Shown: piece by piece, positions 11,001-23,667 of the stretch | How the letters are laid out: each line of letters opens with the position of its first letter | How positions within the stretch are numbered: the stretch's first letter is position 1 | Source: Oscarella lobularis | Taxonomy: Eukaryota > Porifera > Homoscleromorpha > Homosclerophorida > Oscarellidae | Direction: 5' to 3' | Length of the DNA stretch: 64,000 nt | NCBI RefSeq assembly: GCF_947507565.1 | Contig: NC_089178.1 | Location: 2,356,001 to 2,420,000 of the forward strand | Notes under the pieces: generated by a model | The model's database searches: none | Seen by the model: the letters and a program-made list of their open reading frames with translations, nothing else | What the model was told of the DNA's origin: nothing | Translations under genes and position numbers: made by a program

Positions 11001-14000
11001 TCGTGTCCGCGTAGACGTCGAGGTCGCCGGAAACGAAAAGACTGCCGCCTCTGTCAATTTTCAAACGAGGATCGCTGCCTGATCCTCCGACGACGAGAGT
11101 GTCCACCGCCGCCTTCGTTTTGCTCGTGACGACGATCTGATACGACCCGGCTGCTGTCAAGTAGGCAAGATCGTTCTTGCTGGGAACGCGAGGGGGATCC
11201 CAGTTGTATTTATAATCCCATCGACCGCCGGCGGAGTTGTTCCACAGCGCCAGGCCGCAGCCGTCACTGCCAAACGATTTGAAATCGACGTTTCCACTAT
11301 TAAATATCTGCATGCCGCCGCCGCCGTCGACGTACTGACCGCAGATGATTGCCGAGCCGAGAACGCCGATTTTGCTCAGAATTCCGTAGTTGAGAAAATG
11401 TACGGAGGATGAGAACGAGTGCGCCGACGAATACCAAATAACGTTGGAACGAATTTCCAATTGGCCTCGTTGACCAATCGTAACGTTGCTCTTCGTCGAT
11501 AAAATCAAGCCGGTGCCGTCAATTGCGAGAAGACTAATCGCATTCACGTCTTTCGTCGTAGCGTGCACGTCTAGCCCCGTCGTCGTATTCGTATAGCAGT
11601 ACGTTAGACGGCTGTCCGGCAAGCTTTGCTTCGGCACGCCAGGACCTTCGTAGAGTACATAGAAAATGTTTCCGGTCGTTGACCAAGAGCTCGATAGCTG
11701 GATGTTGTCTACGCGAAACTTCCGATAGCCGCTTTCGAGGCGAACCGTCGTCGTCTGTTCTGACATAAAGCTAACGTATCTGTTTCCTACGAATACGACT
11801 TTGTCGTCAATCCACATTCGAGCTCGTCCGTATCCCGTCAGAAAGTAAAACTTGTACGAACCCGAACGGTCGATTTTCAAGAACGTCGTCCATCGAACGG
11901 CATAGTTATAGGTGAACGAATCGGGAGAGCTCGCATTGATTGCAAGATTGTCGACGGCGAAATCGAGAGGCGCTCGGCCGTTGTACACGGGCGAGCGTGT
12001 CAAAGTCGACTCAATCCTTATGACGTTTGCAGTCGACGAAGCATTGTCAAAGTCTTTAGGTAAGTAGCCGCTGCTAGGAACACTCCCCGGACGATAATAC
12101 TCCCTGACAGAACTTATTCGAGGCGTTGTGGGAGTAGCGACGCGATATTGAAAATACTCCGCCACGACGCCTTGTCGTGGACAGGGCGACGGTACGGGAG
12201 CCTGAATGGTAACGTCAACGTTGTTGATGGTCTTGCCAAGTCCGCCCGTCATACGACCGCCTCCTTCTAACGTCAAAACGTTCTGTCCTCTCAATCCTGC
12301 CAATTGGCCTTGAGTCCACTTGAACTGATTGCCAACGACCAACGTAGTATTAACGAAATTTGTCTCGCCAGACGGGGCAAAGTTTCCACCGACAGTCACG
12401 GTGTTTCCTCTCATTGTAAGCGCGCCAGTCTGACTGACGAGTAGGTCGGTCGTCACAGCAAAGGAGCAATTAATTCCCACTTTTCCGCCGGATATCGATA
12501 GACTGCCAATGTTCAACTTTTCAACTTTTGACGAGACGTCCAGCTCGTGACGGGCCCACACTTCAATCGTTCCGCCAAAGGTCGCCTCTCGAACGCTGTC
12601 GACGAGAAGGAGCGTCGTATTCGTGTACGACGACGACGACGACGACTCGTATCCTAACTGAACTTCCGTGTCAAACGACAGTCGTACGTATTCGTCAAGA
12701 AAAAAACGCGAGTGCCTTGAACTGTAGACATAGAAATGTACTCGACCGTACGTCGTCAAACCGCCGAGCCAAACGTCGCTAAACGCATATCCAGACAAAC
12801 GAAACTGAAGAGTTTGACTCGTATCCCAAATTCGCGGCTGATACGTCTCGTTGAGAAAAATGTAGTTGATGTACTCCTTGTACAGACGTGGCGTTCGATA
12901 GCCGGGAATCGAATTGTAGCTGTTGATATAGGCTGCCGGTAGAGAGTAAAGCGTCCAGTTGCTGCCCTTCCCTCGAGGAAGCACAACATTATTCAGATAC
13001 AAAGACGAGGCAAAGGATTCGACGACCCCCCAATTAGCGAAGACGTTGTAGTAGAACTGAATTGATCTTGAATTGCGATAGTTTACATTGACGAACGTCA
13101 TACGGCCAAAATTTCTCACGTCCCATCTCCAATTGGGACTTTGATTCAACGTAATGACAACAACGGTGCCGTTGTTGATGAGACCGCGTCGAAAACCGTC
13201 GACGGGGGACGCATCGCGTTCGCTCGACGTCGTCGCGTAGAAGATATTCAAGCCGCTGAACGTCATCGTCGAATTGGCCGCGTTCACCAGTCTACAGTTG
13301 CCGCATGTCAACTGAGCCGAATTTTCGAATTCCGAATCGACAGTGAAATTCTTTTCTATTTGTATGTCGATGTCGTAGAGTTTCTTGCTGTCCGATGATC
13401 CGCGTTGCACGAGCATTAGTTGACTGACGATGGTGCCCGGACGACTGCCGGCATTTCCCGAAGATTGAGCGCCGTAGAGATTTGCTCCCGACCAAATCAG
13501 TTCGCCGACGACCAGTCGCCCGTAAACGCTGACAGTTTCTGACGTGAGTAGACACTGATTGGTCACTTCCATTTCAGCTGACGATGCGATGATCAACTGG
13601 CCGCCAGTCACTTCGAGTGATTTAACTGTTACGATTCCGTTGACAGTAATTTCGTCCAAGGACGAGCTAGCAGAAATGCGCACGTCGTCGTTAACGTTGG
13701 GAATTCTAAATAAAAAGAAGAGGTCAACGTGAGAAAGAGAAATCATCTGGAAAGAGCCGTAAACGACTGTAGCATCTACAGTCCCGTTCAAAGTTTCCTT
13801 GGGCATTGATTATCATATACAGCCTCGTTAAAAAAGTTATAGGCTCCTATCGTTGTTCAGTGAAATTGCATTGCAAGTGCGCTAAGGGTCAGGACTTTTA
13901 AAAAGTGCGTCACCACTCGCGAGGGTACTTCAACGCCGGTTTTTCGCCACCAAAAGTGCGCTATTTCGAATCGAGAACAGTGAAAATCAATCGTAAATGC

Positions 14001-17000
14001 GATTCTGACAACGTTCCAAACAACAATTGTCGCGATTAGGTCTAAAAACGCGAAACGACGTCAACGCTACGCGTGCGTTCAGGTCAAGCAACCGTAACGC
14101 ACGTTGCGCGGGTCGCTTAAAAATGCTTTAAACGAGAAGTCGAAGCGGTGAATTAGCCGCGAAGTACATTGCAAGCCTATTCTAGAGGTCAAGTGAATGG
14201 GCGCATACTCCAGGGAAGCCAAAAACGTTTGAACGGCAATGTACATTGAAAAGAACAGGAAAGAACAGTTGGCCAGTCCCGTGTAATTTTTCTGTAATTT
14301 ATTACAGGAAAGAACAGTTGGCCAGTCCCTTGTAATTTTTCTGTAATTTATTACACGAGAGAACAGTTGGCCAGTCCCTTGTAATTTCACTGTAATTTAT
14401 TACACTAGAGAACAGTTGGCCAGTCCCTTGTAATTTTTCTGTAATTTATTACAGGAAAGAACAGTTGGCCAGTCCCTTGTAATTTCACTGTAATTTATTA
14501 CAGGAGAGAACATTTGGCCAGTCCCTTGTAATTTTTCTGTAATTTATTACACGAGAGAACAGTTGGCCAGTCCCTTGTTATTTCACTGTAATTTATTACA
14601 GGAGAGAACAGTTGGCCAGTCCCTTGTAATTTTTCTGTAATTTATTACACGAGAGAACAGTTGGCCAGTCCCTTGTAATTTCACTGTAATTTATTACACT
14701 AGAGAACAGTTGGCCAGTCCCTTGTAATTTTTCTGTAATTTATTACACGAGAGAACAGTTGGCCAGTCCCTTGTAATTTCACTGTAATTTATTACACTAG
14801 AGAACAGTTGGCCAGTCCCTTGTAATTTTTCTGTAATTTATTACAGGAAAGAACAGTTGGCCAGTCCCTTGTAATTTCACTGTAATTTATTACAGGAGAG
14901 AACATTTGGCCAGTCCCTTGTAATTTTTCTGTAATTTGTTACAGGAGAGAACAGTTGGCCAGCCCCTTGTAATTTCACTGTAATTTATTACAGGAGAGAA
15001 CAGTTGGCCAGTCCCTTGTAATTTTTCTGTAATTTATTACAGGAGAGAACATTTGGCCATTCCCTTGTAATTTCACTGTAATTTATTACAGGAGAGAACA
15101 GTTGGCCAGTCCTCTGTAATTTTTCTGTATTTTATTACAGGAGAGAACAGTTGGCCTTGTAATTTCACTGTAATTTATTACAGTAGAGAACAGTTGGCCA
15201 GTCCCTTGTAATTTTTTTGTAATTTATTACAGGAGAGAACAGTTGGCCAGTCCCTTGTAATTTTTCTGTAATTTATTACAGGAGAGAACAGTTGGCCAGT
15301 CCCTTATAATTATTGTGTATGATTGAGGAAGAAAAGAATACTTGATCATCGATGATAATATTCATCATCATCACCATCAAGTACCCTTCTCTTTTTTCCT
15401 TCACGTTGCACTCTGCTTTATATTTTACTGTTACACCTGCAATTTTATGCAAGACAAACCGAGACATTTTTCCAAACTAAAACTTGTTTAACGGAGTGCT
15501 GACCTCTGGTTCCAATTGTTAGGGTCTTCCCATCGGCCGCTTGTTCCTTTCCAAGTGACAAGTATTCCTGCAAATAAGAAATAGAGAAGGCTGTACGGTA
15601 AAACATACAAGGTGCTTGCCTGGTGGAGGAGAAGCGGTCACAGGAGTCTGAGTTGTTGGAGCTAAAAGACGGCGAGAATTTACCAAAGTTACACCATGAT
15701 TAGGATTCAATTACCAAAAGACGAAGTGGCCGTTGCTAGATTGGCAGTTGCTGGCGCAGCAGTACTCGTCGTCCCTATAAGGAGAATTGGTCTGTAACCA
15801 TATAAAAGCTCAAAAAAGCATCCGTCCACCTTCAAGTATGCCGACTTCCAGTTTTCCTGACAAACTCTTCACGCAACCGGACGTAGAATCAACGTTGTAG
15901 ACAGCATTCAGGTTGGCTGTTCCAGATCCCGCTGTCTTGACTACCATCCCATTAATAGTCAACAGGGTTCGACTGCCGCCGAGAGGCTTCGGCCAGTCCG
16001 TATCAGCGGCCACATCCAACACACCCGACACTCCGACGGTCAAATTTACGACATTCTGAACGAGCAGTGCTCCGTTGCCGCTCACCTTACAGTGACTCAC
16101 ACTTGAAGAGTAGTCAGAAACCAACTGATCAACAGTTAACTTCGACTTGCACACTCGATCGTCTCTAAGGAACTTCATATTTGCAGCAGCCGCTTCATAG
16201 ATACCGTTCCCTTTGTTTCGTACGGCGTATAGTTTCGTACTGGGAACGAGCTGCTTAGGAATACCAGGACCAGCGTATTTCACTGACATATAGCCTCCTT
16301 CAGAACTCCAAGAAGAACTTTCCTGAATATAATCAATCCTCATCAATCGAAATCCAGCCTTTAGCTGAACAGCGGGAGACGTCTCCTCGGTCATGACGCG
16401 GAGATAACGACGCGAGGTGTAGTAGACGGTGCCGTCAAACGAAAGACGAACGTGTAGACCGTAGCCAGACGAAAAGAAGAACGTGTACAGACCATCTTTA
16501 TCGATTTTCAAGTACGCCCACAAACGTGCGGCGTAGTTATAGGTGAACGAATCAGCCGAGTTTCCGTCGTACGACCAGCCGTCGGATTGATACGCAATTG
16601 GCGCCCGGCCTAAACTTTTCGGTTGGCTACTAAAAGACGGCTCGAATCGTATGACGTTTCCCTTTGTCGATGCCGAGTCAAAGTCGGATGGCAGTGCATA
16701 GGACGACGAACCTTCGCCAGGAAAATAATATAGATTATTGATTTTCTTTGTCACCGACGTTGCCACTCTGTACTGAAAATATTCTGCGACAATGCCATGT
16801 CGCTCGGATGGCGGAGCTGCAAAAATTTCGACTGCAACGTCGTCGAGCGTCTTTTGTAAATTTCCCGTTATTTCGCAGCTGCTAAGAATGCGCAATTTGC
16901 TCGACTGGGATCCTCTGATAAAGCCGCGAGCCCAATTCAACCCTCCGGCCGCTGTCGCCGTAGAATTTGTCAAATACACTTGTCCGTCGAGCGTCCACTT

Positions 17001-20000
17001 AGAATTCATCGTCACACGCCTATCAACGAGATTAAGTTTTCCGCTTTGAGATAATTTGAAACTATCGTTGAAAGCCGAATTGGGGCCAGAGGAAAGGCTA
17101 AGCTGAGCGCCTTCTCGAATCAAAAACCGACCTCGACTATCAAACGAAGCTCCTTCGCTAACGCTCACGGTCCATCCTTGATCAATTCGCATATGTCCTA
17201 CGTTCGCTCGAGCTTTCGACGCAACGATTAAACGATTGTCGTCGTTGACTGACGAATACTTCTGCAAAACGATTTGGCTACTGCGATGCACGTCCAAAAG
17301 CGAGTCGACGAAGTATCGGCTGCTGCGTCGTGACGACCTAAGGCTCAGTAACCAATTTCCTCTCGAGACGTATTTGTTCAAATACATGTCTTTATCTTTA
17401 TCGTTGTGACTAATCATTACGAACGAGCATTGATAATTGAAGTCCCACGCTGTGACGTTACCGTAAATGTCGTCCAAGTAGGCCTGCCAATTGCCTTGTT
17501 GATTGGACTGCGCCGGTTGCGGGAGCGTGTCGTAGCGCTTGGGAAAACAGTACGAATCAATCGATCCATTTCCTTTTGGTAGATACGAATTGCTGTACAC
17601 GTAGAAATTGATCATGTAAATATTGAGCTGATTGTAATTCGCTAGCGACGCTGAGTACAGATAAAATCTGCCCGTATTTCGCCACTGTTTCATAACGATA
17701 GAAAAGTTGCCATAGTTTCGTACGTCCCAGTACCAGTAACCATAACTGCTTCCCGATACGCCGAGCTCCATAGCAAAGATTCCGTAGTTGATCAAACCAC
17801 ATCGAAAACCGTCTGCAGGACTAGGCGATGGCGCCTGGCTAAGTGAATGACGTACCGGTAAAGCCGAGTAAAGTCCGTAATTGTACACCGTACAATTGAA
17901 GCAGTACAGATAAGACGAAGAGCTGTAGGTTTCATCGTAGGTCAGGTTGCCTCGATTCTCCACCACAACATACCGAAAATATTTCGTAGAAAAACTTCCC
18001 TTCGATATGACGAACGACGTCAAAGCAACGAGACGACCCCGATTCGTCACCGGCACCGAAGCGCCGTCGATATACTGGCCGGCCCAAATCATCCTATTCG
18101 TCTGAACAAAACCTCTCACGGTCAATTTAGCCGAGTGAACGCCGAATCGATCCGATACAAATAACTTGGCCGACGATTCGACGATCAACTCGACGTCGCT
18201 TCTGGACGATCCGGCAGATATCGACGTCACATTGACGACAACGTAGCTAGGAATCGTCACCTGATACGACCCGGAAAGCGTGATGTGAACGACGTCGTCC
18301 GAGCGCGGAATTCTTGGAGGATTCCAGTTGGCCGCGTCGTTCCAACTGCCGCCGTTCGGATTCGCCCATATCGCCAATCCGCCCGAAACGCTTGCATCTC
18401 GAAATTCTAAGAAACCCGTCTCCGTTCGCTGACTGCTTCCGGGTTTGCCGATGTATTTGCCGTAGATTGCCGCCGTGCCTGGTAGGCCGCGTCGAACGAG
18501 CAGACCGGCGTTGACGAACGACGTTACGCCGCCGAGTTTAGCGTCCGAGTACCAGAGAACGTCGTCGAGCACGTGAAATTCGCATTTTGAACAAATGTCG
18601 ACTGTTACGGACTGTTGACCCAATATCAGACCCTCGCCAGCCAACCAGCAGTAGCCAGTTTTTGAGAGCCCCATAAATCCTGGTTTCGCATGCGACGTCC
18701 CGTTGTGATAGAATAGTTTTTCCTTTGGTATAAGACGTTTCGTTAGACCAGGCCCCGAGTAGGAGACTAGCAGCGTATTGCCTGACGTCGACCAAGAGCT
18801 TGAAGCCTGTAGGAAGTCAATTCGGAGGCGATGAAAGCCCTTTGTCAGTGCGTGCGGTCCGAATTTTTCTTCCATCAGAAATTGCAGGTATCGTCGACTG
18901 CCTCTGACGAGTAGAACGTCGTCAATCCAAAGACGATACGTCAAGCTATAACCGGTGACGAAGTAGAAAGTGTAATCTCCTGTCGTGTCAATTTGCAAAA
19001 ATGTCCACAGTCGAGCGGCGTAGTTGTACGTGTAAGACAGAGGACTATTCGTATCTGCATTGTCCATCAGGGGTCCCAAGTACAACGGTGAGCTGCCATA
19101 GTATTGGGGAAAACGAGAAACGTCCGTTTCGAAGCGTTCTACGTTAGGAAGTGTGCTGGCTTGATCGAATTCTGACGGCAGGGAATAACTGGCCGATCCT
19201 CCTCCCGGAAAATAGTAGAGGTTGCTGATTCTGTTCGTTCGATCTGTGCTGACTCGATACTGAAAATAATCTGCAACGATACCATTTTTCGTTGACGAAA
19301 ACTCAGGCGGCGGCGCGATGCGAACAGATACGCCGGAAAACGATTTGTCGGAGTCGCCCGTTACGTTCAAGCCTCCGTACGGCCAAATCGTGCCGCCGCT
19401 CTTTCCAATAACGCTGCCTTCGTACACGTTCCAACGACCGCGAACACTTATCGTTCCGCCGCCGATATTCAACGATCCCGAAAGCGAAAAATTGCTGTGA
19501 CAAATAGTCGTCGCATCGACCACGTCCACGGCTCCATTCGGTCGCACGACGAGCTGATTGTAGAAGTCAAATGTCGATCCGCTGCCGTTTCTCGTGCCAA
19601 ATATTGCATCCTCGTAAATCGTTACGTATCGATGAAACGTGGCTCGACCTCGGTTTCCAATCGTAACGTTCCAGCTCTGTTTTATGTAAGCTCTACCGAC
19701 GACCAAGTTTCCTCCTATCAATACTCTATTTCCATCTGACGGCAAACTATACTGGTCTAGAAAAAATATCCCGTTTTGGTCCATAACAAAACCGTCGGAA
19801 AAACGAAGTTCCGCATAGCGACTGTTGTCTGCGCGAAACTGCACGGAGCCGTACGATTCAAACCGTCCAAAATGATATTTCAGGCGAGATTCAGACGACG
19901 ATCCGTACACGTTTCTCACGTAAAAGTGTGTCTGTTGTCCTACGTTCCACAGAACGGTAGAATCGCGCGGATTCGTGGCATTCTGATAGACGTCGTCGAG

Positions 20001-23000
20001 ATAGCGACGCCATTCTCCAATCTTCCCTTCTCCCGCAGGACGCGGGGCGTTGTTGTATCGCGCCGGGTAACTGTACATTTGCCATACGCTGCGACGTCCA
20101 GCGAAGAGGAGCGATTGAGATTGATAGTAGAAATAGACGTTTGTGAGATAGAACTGCGTCGTGTTGTAATTGGCAAATGATCCGTAGTAATACATCGATC
20201 GGGTGTTGTAGAGATTCATTGAGACGACAATAAATTGGCCGTAGTTTCTCACGTCCCAATAGATGTACGGACAGCACGACGTATGCAGCTCCAGCACAAA
20301 GAGGCCGTAATTGACAAGACCTTGTCTAAAGCCGTCTGACATTGCTGACGGATAGTTGCCAGTGACAGCTAGTCGAATACTATTGCTACGAAACGTCGAT
20401 CCAATTTCATTGATGATGTAGCAACGATCGCAATAGAGGCGGGAGTCGCTGTTGTCGAGGCTTGCATCAATGTCGATACTCTCTCCGACGGTCACGTTAA
20501 TTTGACGAATATACTTCGACTTGTACAGGCCTTTGACGAGAGCAAATTGACTCAAAACACGAATCTCGCCACCAATCGAACTACCGCCAATCGTCTCGCC
20601 TCGAAACGTAACGTACTTCGCCGTCACTCGACCGTTTATGGTCGTCTTAGGCGAATTGATGTCAAACCGATCGGCAATATTCACTTCGGTGAAATGTCCG
20701 ACAATGAGTTCCGGTTGACTCGTCGTCGAGCCGAGAGTCAACGACAGCACGCTGATGTTGCTGTGACCGCGAATGACGACCTGGTATGTGCCGTCCGCCG
20801 TCACGTGAACGATGTCGTTCGTCCGCGGCACGCGTTTCGGCACCCAATTGTTCGCATCGTCCCAAGCGCCGCCACCCGGATTGTTCCACACGGCCAAGCC
20901 GCCGTCTTTCGACGCGTCCTTGAATTCGAGAAGACCGCGAAGCGAAACGAGCGATCCGCCGCGGGACAGGTACTGAGCAAAAAACGTCGCCACGCCGTCG
21001 TCGCCCGTCTTGACGACGCGACCGCGATTGATCACTTTCGACGTCAAACCAAACGCGGAGTGCGAGAACCAGGTGATGTCGTCGTGAACGTTCACGACGC
21101 CCGTCTTGCCGACGCTCAAATGAGCGCCGTTCTTGGCGAATATCAGCCCTGCGCCGCCGATATAGAGAACGCTCGCCGTCGGCACGAATAGAGTAGTATT
21201 GAAATTCGAATTGGCGTATTCCGTAGTTCCATTTGGGAACGTATAACGTCTGAAGAGCTTGTCGAGCGGGAGAGGTTTCGAGGCGAACGACGGGCCGGAA
21301 TAGTTGACGAGTAGCGAATTGTCGTTACTCCACGATGAACTTTGCTGAATAAAGTCGATTCGTAGGCGACAGACGCCTTTCTGAATTTTGAATGGTCCGG
21401 CGATTTCGTCGGCGTTCAAAAAGTAGCGATAGCGACGCGACGTGAACACGGTCTTACCGTTGATCCAAAGTCGAACGTGAAGTCCATAGCCAGTTGAAAA
21501 GTAAAATTTATATGACCCCGTCTCGTTGACGTCGAGAAACGACCAAAGACGAGCGGCGTAGCCGTACGTAAACGACTTGGGACTGTTCGTGTCAAAATTC
21601 TCAAAATCTGATCTCAGGGCGAGCGGCGACGAGCCATAGTACTTCGACAAGCGATCAAACGACGATAAATATTGAACAGCATTCGGTGTATATGACCCAC
21701 TATCAAATTCCAATGGAAGCGAATACCGCGAGCTTCCTTCGCCCGGAAAATAATAGAGATTACTGATACGTGACGTCAAATCGGTGTCCACTCGATATTG
21801 AAAGTATTCGGCTATGACTCCGTGATACGATTGGGGAGGCGCTGCCGCTTCGACGTTCAATTCGACGCCGTCGATTGTCTTTGTGAAATTGTCCGTCACG
21901 TTGCCGACGACGAGCACGTTGAGTTGCGATTTGCTGCCAATTAACGAGCCCTGACTGAATAGCCACTCTTTCGTCGTCGTCAGCGTCGCTCGAGTCAAGT
22001 TAACGATTCCGTTCGAGATAAACGTTCCGTCTATAGTCACGTTTCGGTTCGACACTTCGAAACGAGCCGAAGCCGTTATGACGAGAAAACCGTTGAGCCG
22101 AACGGTGGCGACGGCGGCAATATCGGATCCGATCTTCGCGAATCCGCCCTCGTTGACGGTAAGTCGTCGAGCGATCGCCACTTTGCCGTGATTCGCCAAA
22201 TCGAGCGTCCAACCGGATCCCACGGAAACGACGTCGGCGCGAAATTGAGCTGCACCGCCAACCGAAAGAACGTTCCCATCGGCGGCACTCGAGTACTGAT
22301 CGAGTCTCAGTTCGCCGTGTTCGCCCAGGTTCATGTCGCCGCTGAAGCGAAGCGTCGCTCCGCGGCTACCGCTCACTTGCATTACGACCCGTCCAAACGT
22401 CGTAAAGTTGTGAAACGTCAGAGTCGCGTCAAATAGATTTTGAATTCGAATACGATTGGTATAGCCAGTGTCCCAATATCCTAAGCTTACATTCTGATAG
22501 ACGTCAGCGATGTATTCCTTCCAAGTGCCAAGCGTGCTTTGTCCGCGCGGACTCGACAAAGTGGACGGACGATAAGGATAGGAATAGACTTCCCAAGTGC
22601 CATTGTCCGATCTTTCCACCGAATTAGAGTAATAGAAACTCGGCGAGACGCCGTACAGTTGAATTGATCCGTCATTCGCCCATCGACCATAACAGTAAAA
22701 GGAATATGAACTCCGAAACGACTTTCCGACAATTTTAATTTGTCCCCCGTAATTTCCGACGTCCCAATAGACGTACACATTGGAGAGAAGTTCAAAGACG
22801 AGAAGACCTCGATTGACGATACCGGCCGAAAAACCGTTAACATCTGCCGCCGGTTGATTGCCATTCAGCTGCAGTCGAGCCCGATTCAACGTCATCGTCG
22901 ACGACGCCTCGTTGACGATTCGACATGCAAGACAGAAAATGTAGCGACTGGAACTGTCCATGGACGGGTCAACGGTGAAATTTTGACGATTCGTCCATAT

Positions 23001-23667
23001 CACGTTCCGTATGTATTTCTGATCATAGATACCGCGTTTGACGAGCGAAAGCTCGTTGACGATCACTCGACCTTTAGCCGAATTGACGACAAAGTTGGAA
23101 CTAAGACTGCCGTCGAGATATTGTCCGGACCAGAAAAGCTTGCTTGCATTTAGAGTTCCAAGAATTGTGACCGTGGGGCAGAGCGCTTCAAGGTTTGATG
23201 TGACTGTGAATGTCACGCCAGCGGCGACGATAAGCCGAATGGAATCCGCACCGGAGCCAATCGTCAAAGAAGCAATTGTTGTGTCTTGATCGATCGTGAC
23301 GTCATACGTTCCTGACGTCGCAATTTGAGCGTCATCCGTCGACGTTGGGATTCTGAAAAAAGCAATTACGTCTGACCACCCAGTTTACTACAAAAAAACT
23401 GCACTAAATTTAAACTTTTATAGAAAACGAAATCTCGGGGGATTTCAATAAACGCCTACTCTATGTTATATATAGCTTGAACACGTGATCGGACCACACA
23501 CACGAGGAGGCGCTATTCTCCTTGGAAACTTACTTTCCACCCGCCCAGTTGCCAGGATCATTCCACTTGAGCTGACCAGAAGCGCCTCTCCACAGATAAG
23601 TCGTCGCGTCGACGCTCGACGAGAGGAGAAGAGCTGCAAAGCAGATTAACCTGCTCGAAGATCCCAT
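4695..23667 (-). CDS. Giant PA14-repeat transmembrane receptor with ITAM-like tail
   Basis: I join ten exons, all in phase: 23667-23534, 23352-15830, 15774-15715, 15661-15620, 15567-15504, 13705-6282, 6233-5592, 5546-5204, 5141-5115, 5055-4695 (16,620 nt, 5539 residues). The N-terminus is a signal peptide (MGSSSRLICFAALLLSS..VDA). The ectodomain has six units of about 830 residues. Each starts with a W-module (W-x-D-x-x-NW-x(4)-P-x(3)-D-x-x-x-I, then GxYxV), continues through Ser/Asn-rich beta-strand repeats, and carries a PA14 domain (VVAEYFQYRV ... YKFYF..GYG..R.WID). A Thr/Ser/Pro-rich stalk of about 215 residues, a SAM-like domain, a hydrophobic helix with a basic stop (VCRRSRSR) and a tail of about 130 residues follow. 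PA14 domains commonly bind glycans in adhesins. The tail has YANL, YATL, YATL and YATV motifs. Adhesion or recognition is inferred. I saw no frameshift. The 15620 donor is GC rather than GT. Confidence 0.83.
4790..4867 (-). repeat. Two tandem 39-bp repeats encoding tyrosine motifs
   Basis: Units 4790-4828 and 4829-4867 are almost identical. Each encodes the 13-residue block GEHASGS(N/D)PYAT(L/V), so the number of tyrosine motifs could change by unequal exchange. Confidence 0.88.
5204..5546 (-). other. Receptor exon: SAM-like domain plus transmembrane helix
   Basis: About 65 residues match the SAM pattern: W-S-x-Q-D-V-x-x-F-L, then L-x-x-I-x-G-S-x-L-x-x-L-T-E-D-E-L, then the final amphipathic helix. 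A short Asn/Ser linker and one hydrophobic helix (KVGLGIILGASIGVAVLFF onward) follow. With the signal peptide at the N-terminus, the SAM-like fold lies outside the membrane. Confidence 0.68.
5592..6233 (-). other. Receptor exon: mucin-like Thr/Ser/Pro stalk
   Basis: A 642-nt phase 1-1 exon, very rich in Thr, Ser, Pro and Val, with runs such as TTTAPPMTTEPPTTT. It is a likely densely O-glycosylated spacer holding the ectodomain away from the membrane. Confidence 0.85.
6282..13705 (-). other. Second giant receptor exon (three W-module/PA14 units)
   Basis: A single open exon of 7424 nt. It starts with the second half of a W-module (IPNVNDDVRI), split by the intron from its first half at 15567-15504. 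PA14 starts lie near 12170, 9730 and 7230, and complete W-modules near 11260 and 8820. It enters in phase 2 and leaves in phase 1, exactly like the first giant exon. Confidence 0.88.
14263..15305. repeat. 49-bp minisatellite, about 22 copies
   Basis: The unit is gaacagttggccagtccctt followed by an AT-rich half containing tgtaat-tt-attaca, a short inverted repeat. Spacing between gaacag starts is 49 bp (14263, 14312, 14361, 14410 ...). Units alternate between a 'ttttctg' and a 'ttcactg' version, giving a 98-bp higher-order period. One unit near 15145 has an internal deletion. The array lies in the 1.8-kb intron between the two giant receptor exons. On the coding strand each unit carries donor-like GTAATA and acceptor-like ATTACAG words. 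Confidence 0.95.
15830..23352 (-). other. First giant receptor exon (three W-module/PA14 units)
   Basis: A single open exon of 7523 nt. PA14 starts lie near 21825, 19285 and 16795, and complete W-modules near 20880 and 18360. The first W-module is split by intron 1 (NWAGGK then IPTSTDD), the same place as in the second giant exon. The two short exons after it (15774-15715 and 15661-15620) are phase 1-1 Thr/Ala/Pro linkers. Confidence 0.88.

Noticed and set aside
14079-14390. 103-codon minus-strand frame overlapping the minisatellite
   Set aside because: Its repeats (QLFSRVINYRKITRDW type) are just the translated 49-bp unit; no conserved family.
14263-15305. CRISPR-like array
   Set aside because: The units are contiguous 49-bp tandem repeats with no unique spacers, inside an intron of an animal gene, and no cas genes are present.
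6271-23267. Two independent giant genes, one per long frame
   Set aside because: The downstream frame has no signal peptide, and its M start is inside an intron. The split W-module and the phase of exon 15567-15504 join it to the upstream giant exon.
6282-23667. Bacterial contamination as the source of the adhesin-like exons
   Set aside because: Both giant exons are bordered by in-phase eukaryotic splice sites, follow a split signal-peptide exon and continue into split mucin, SAM and tail exons in the same contig as conserved animal genes.
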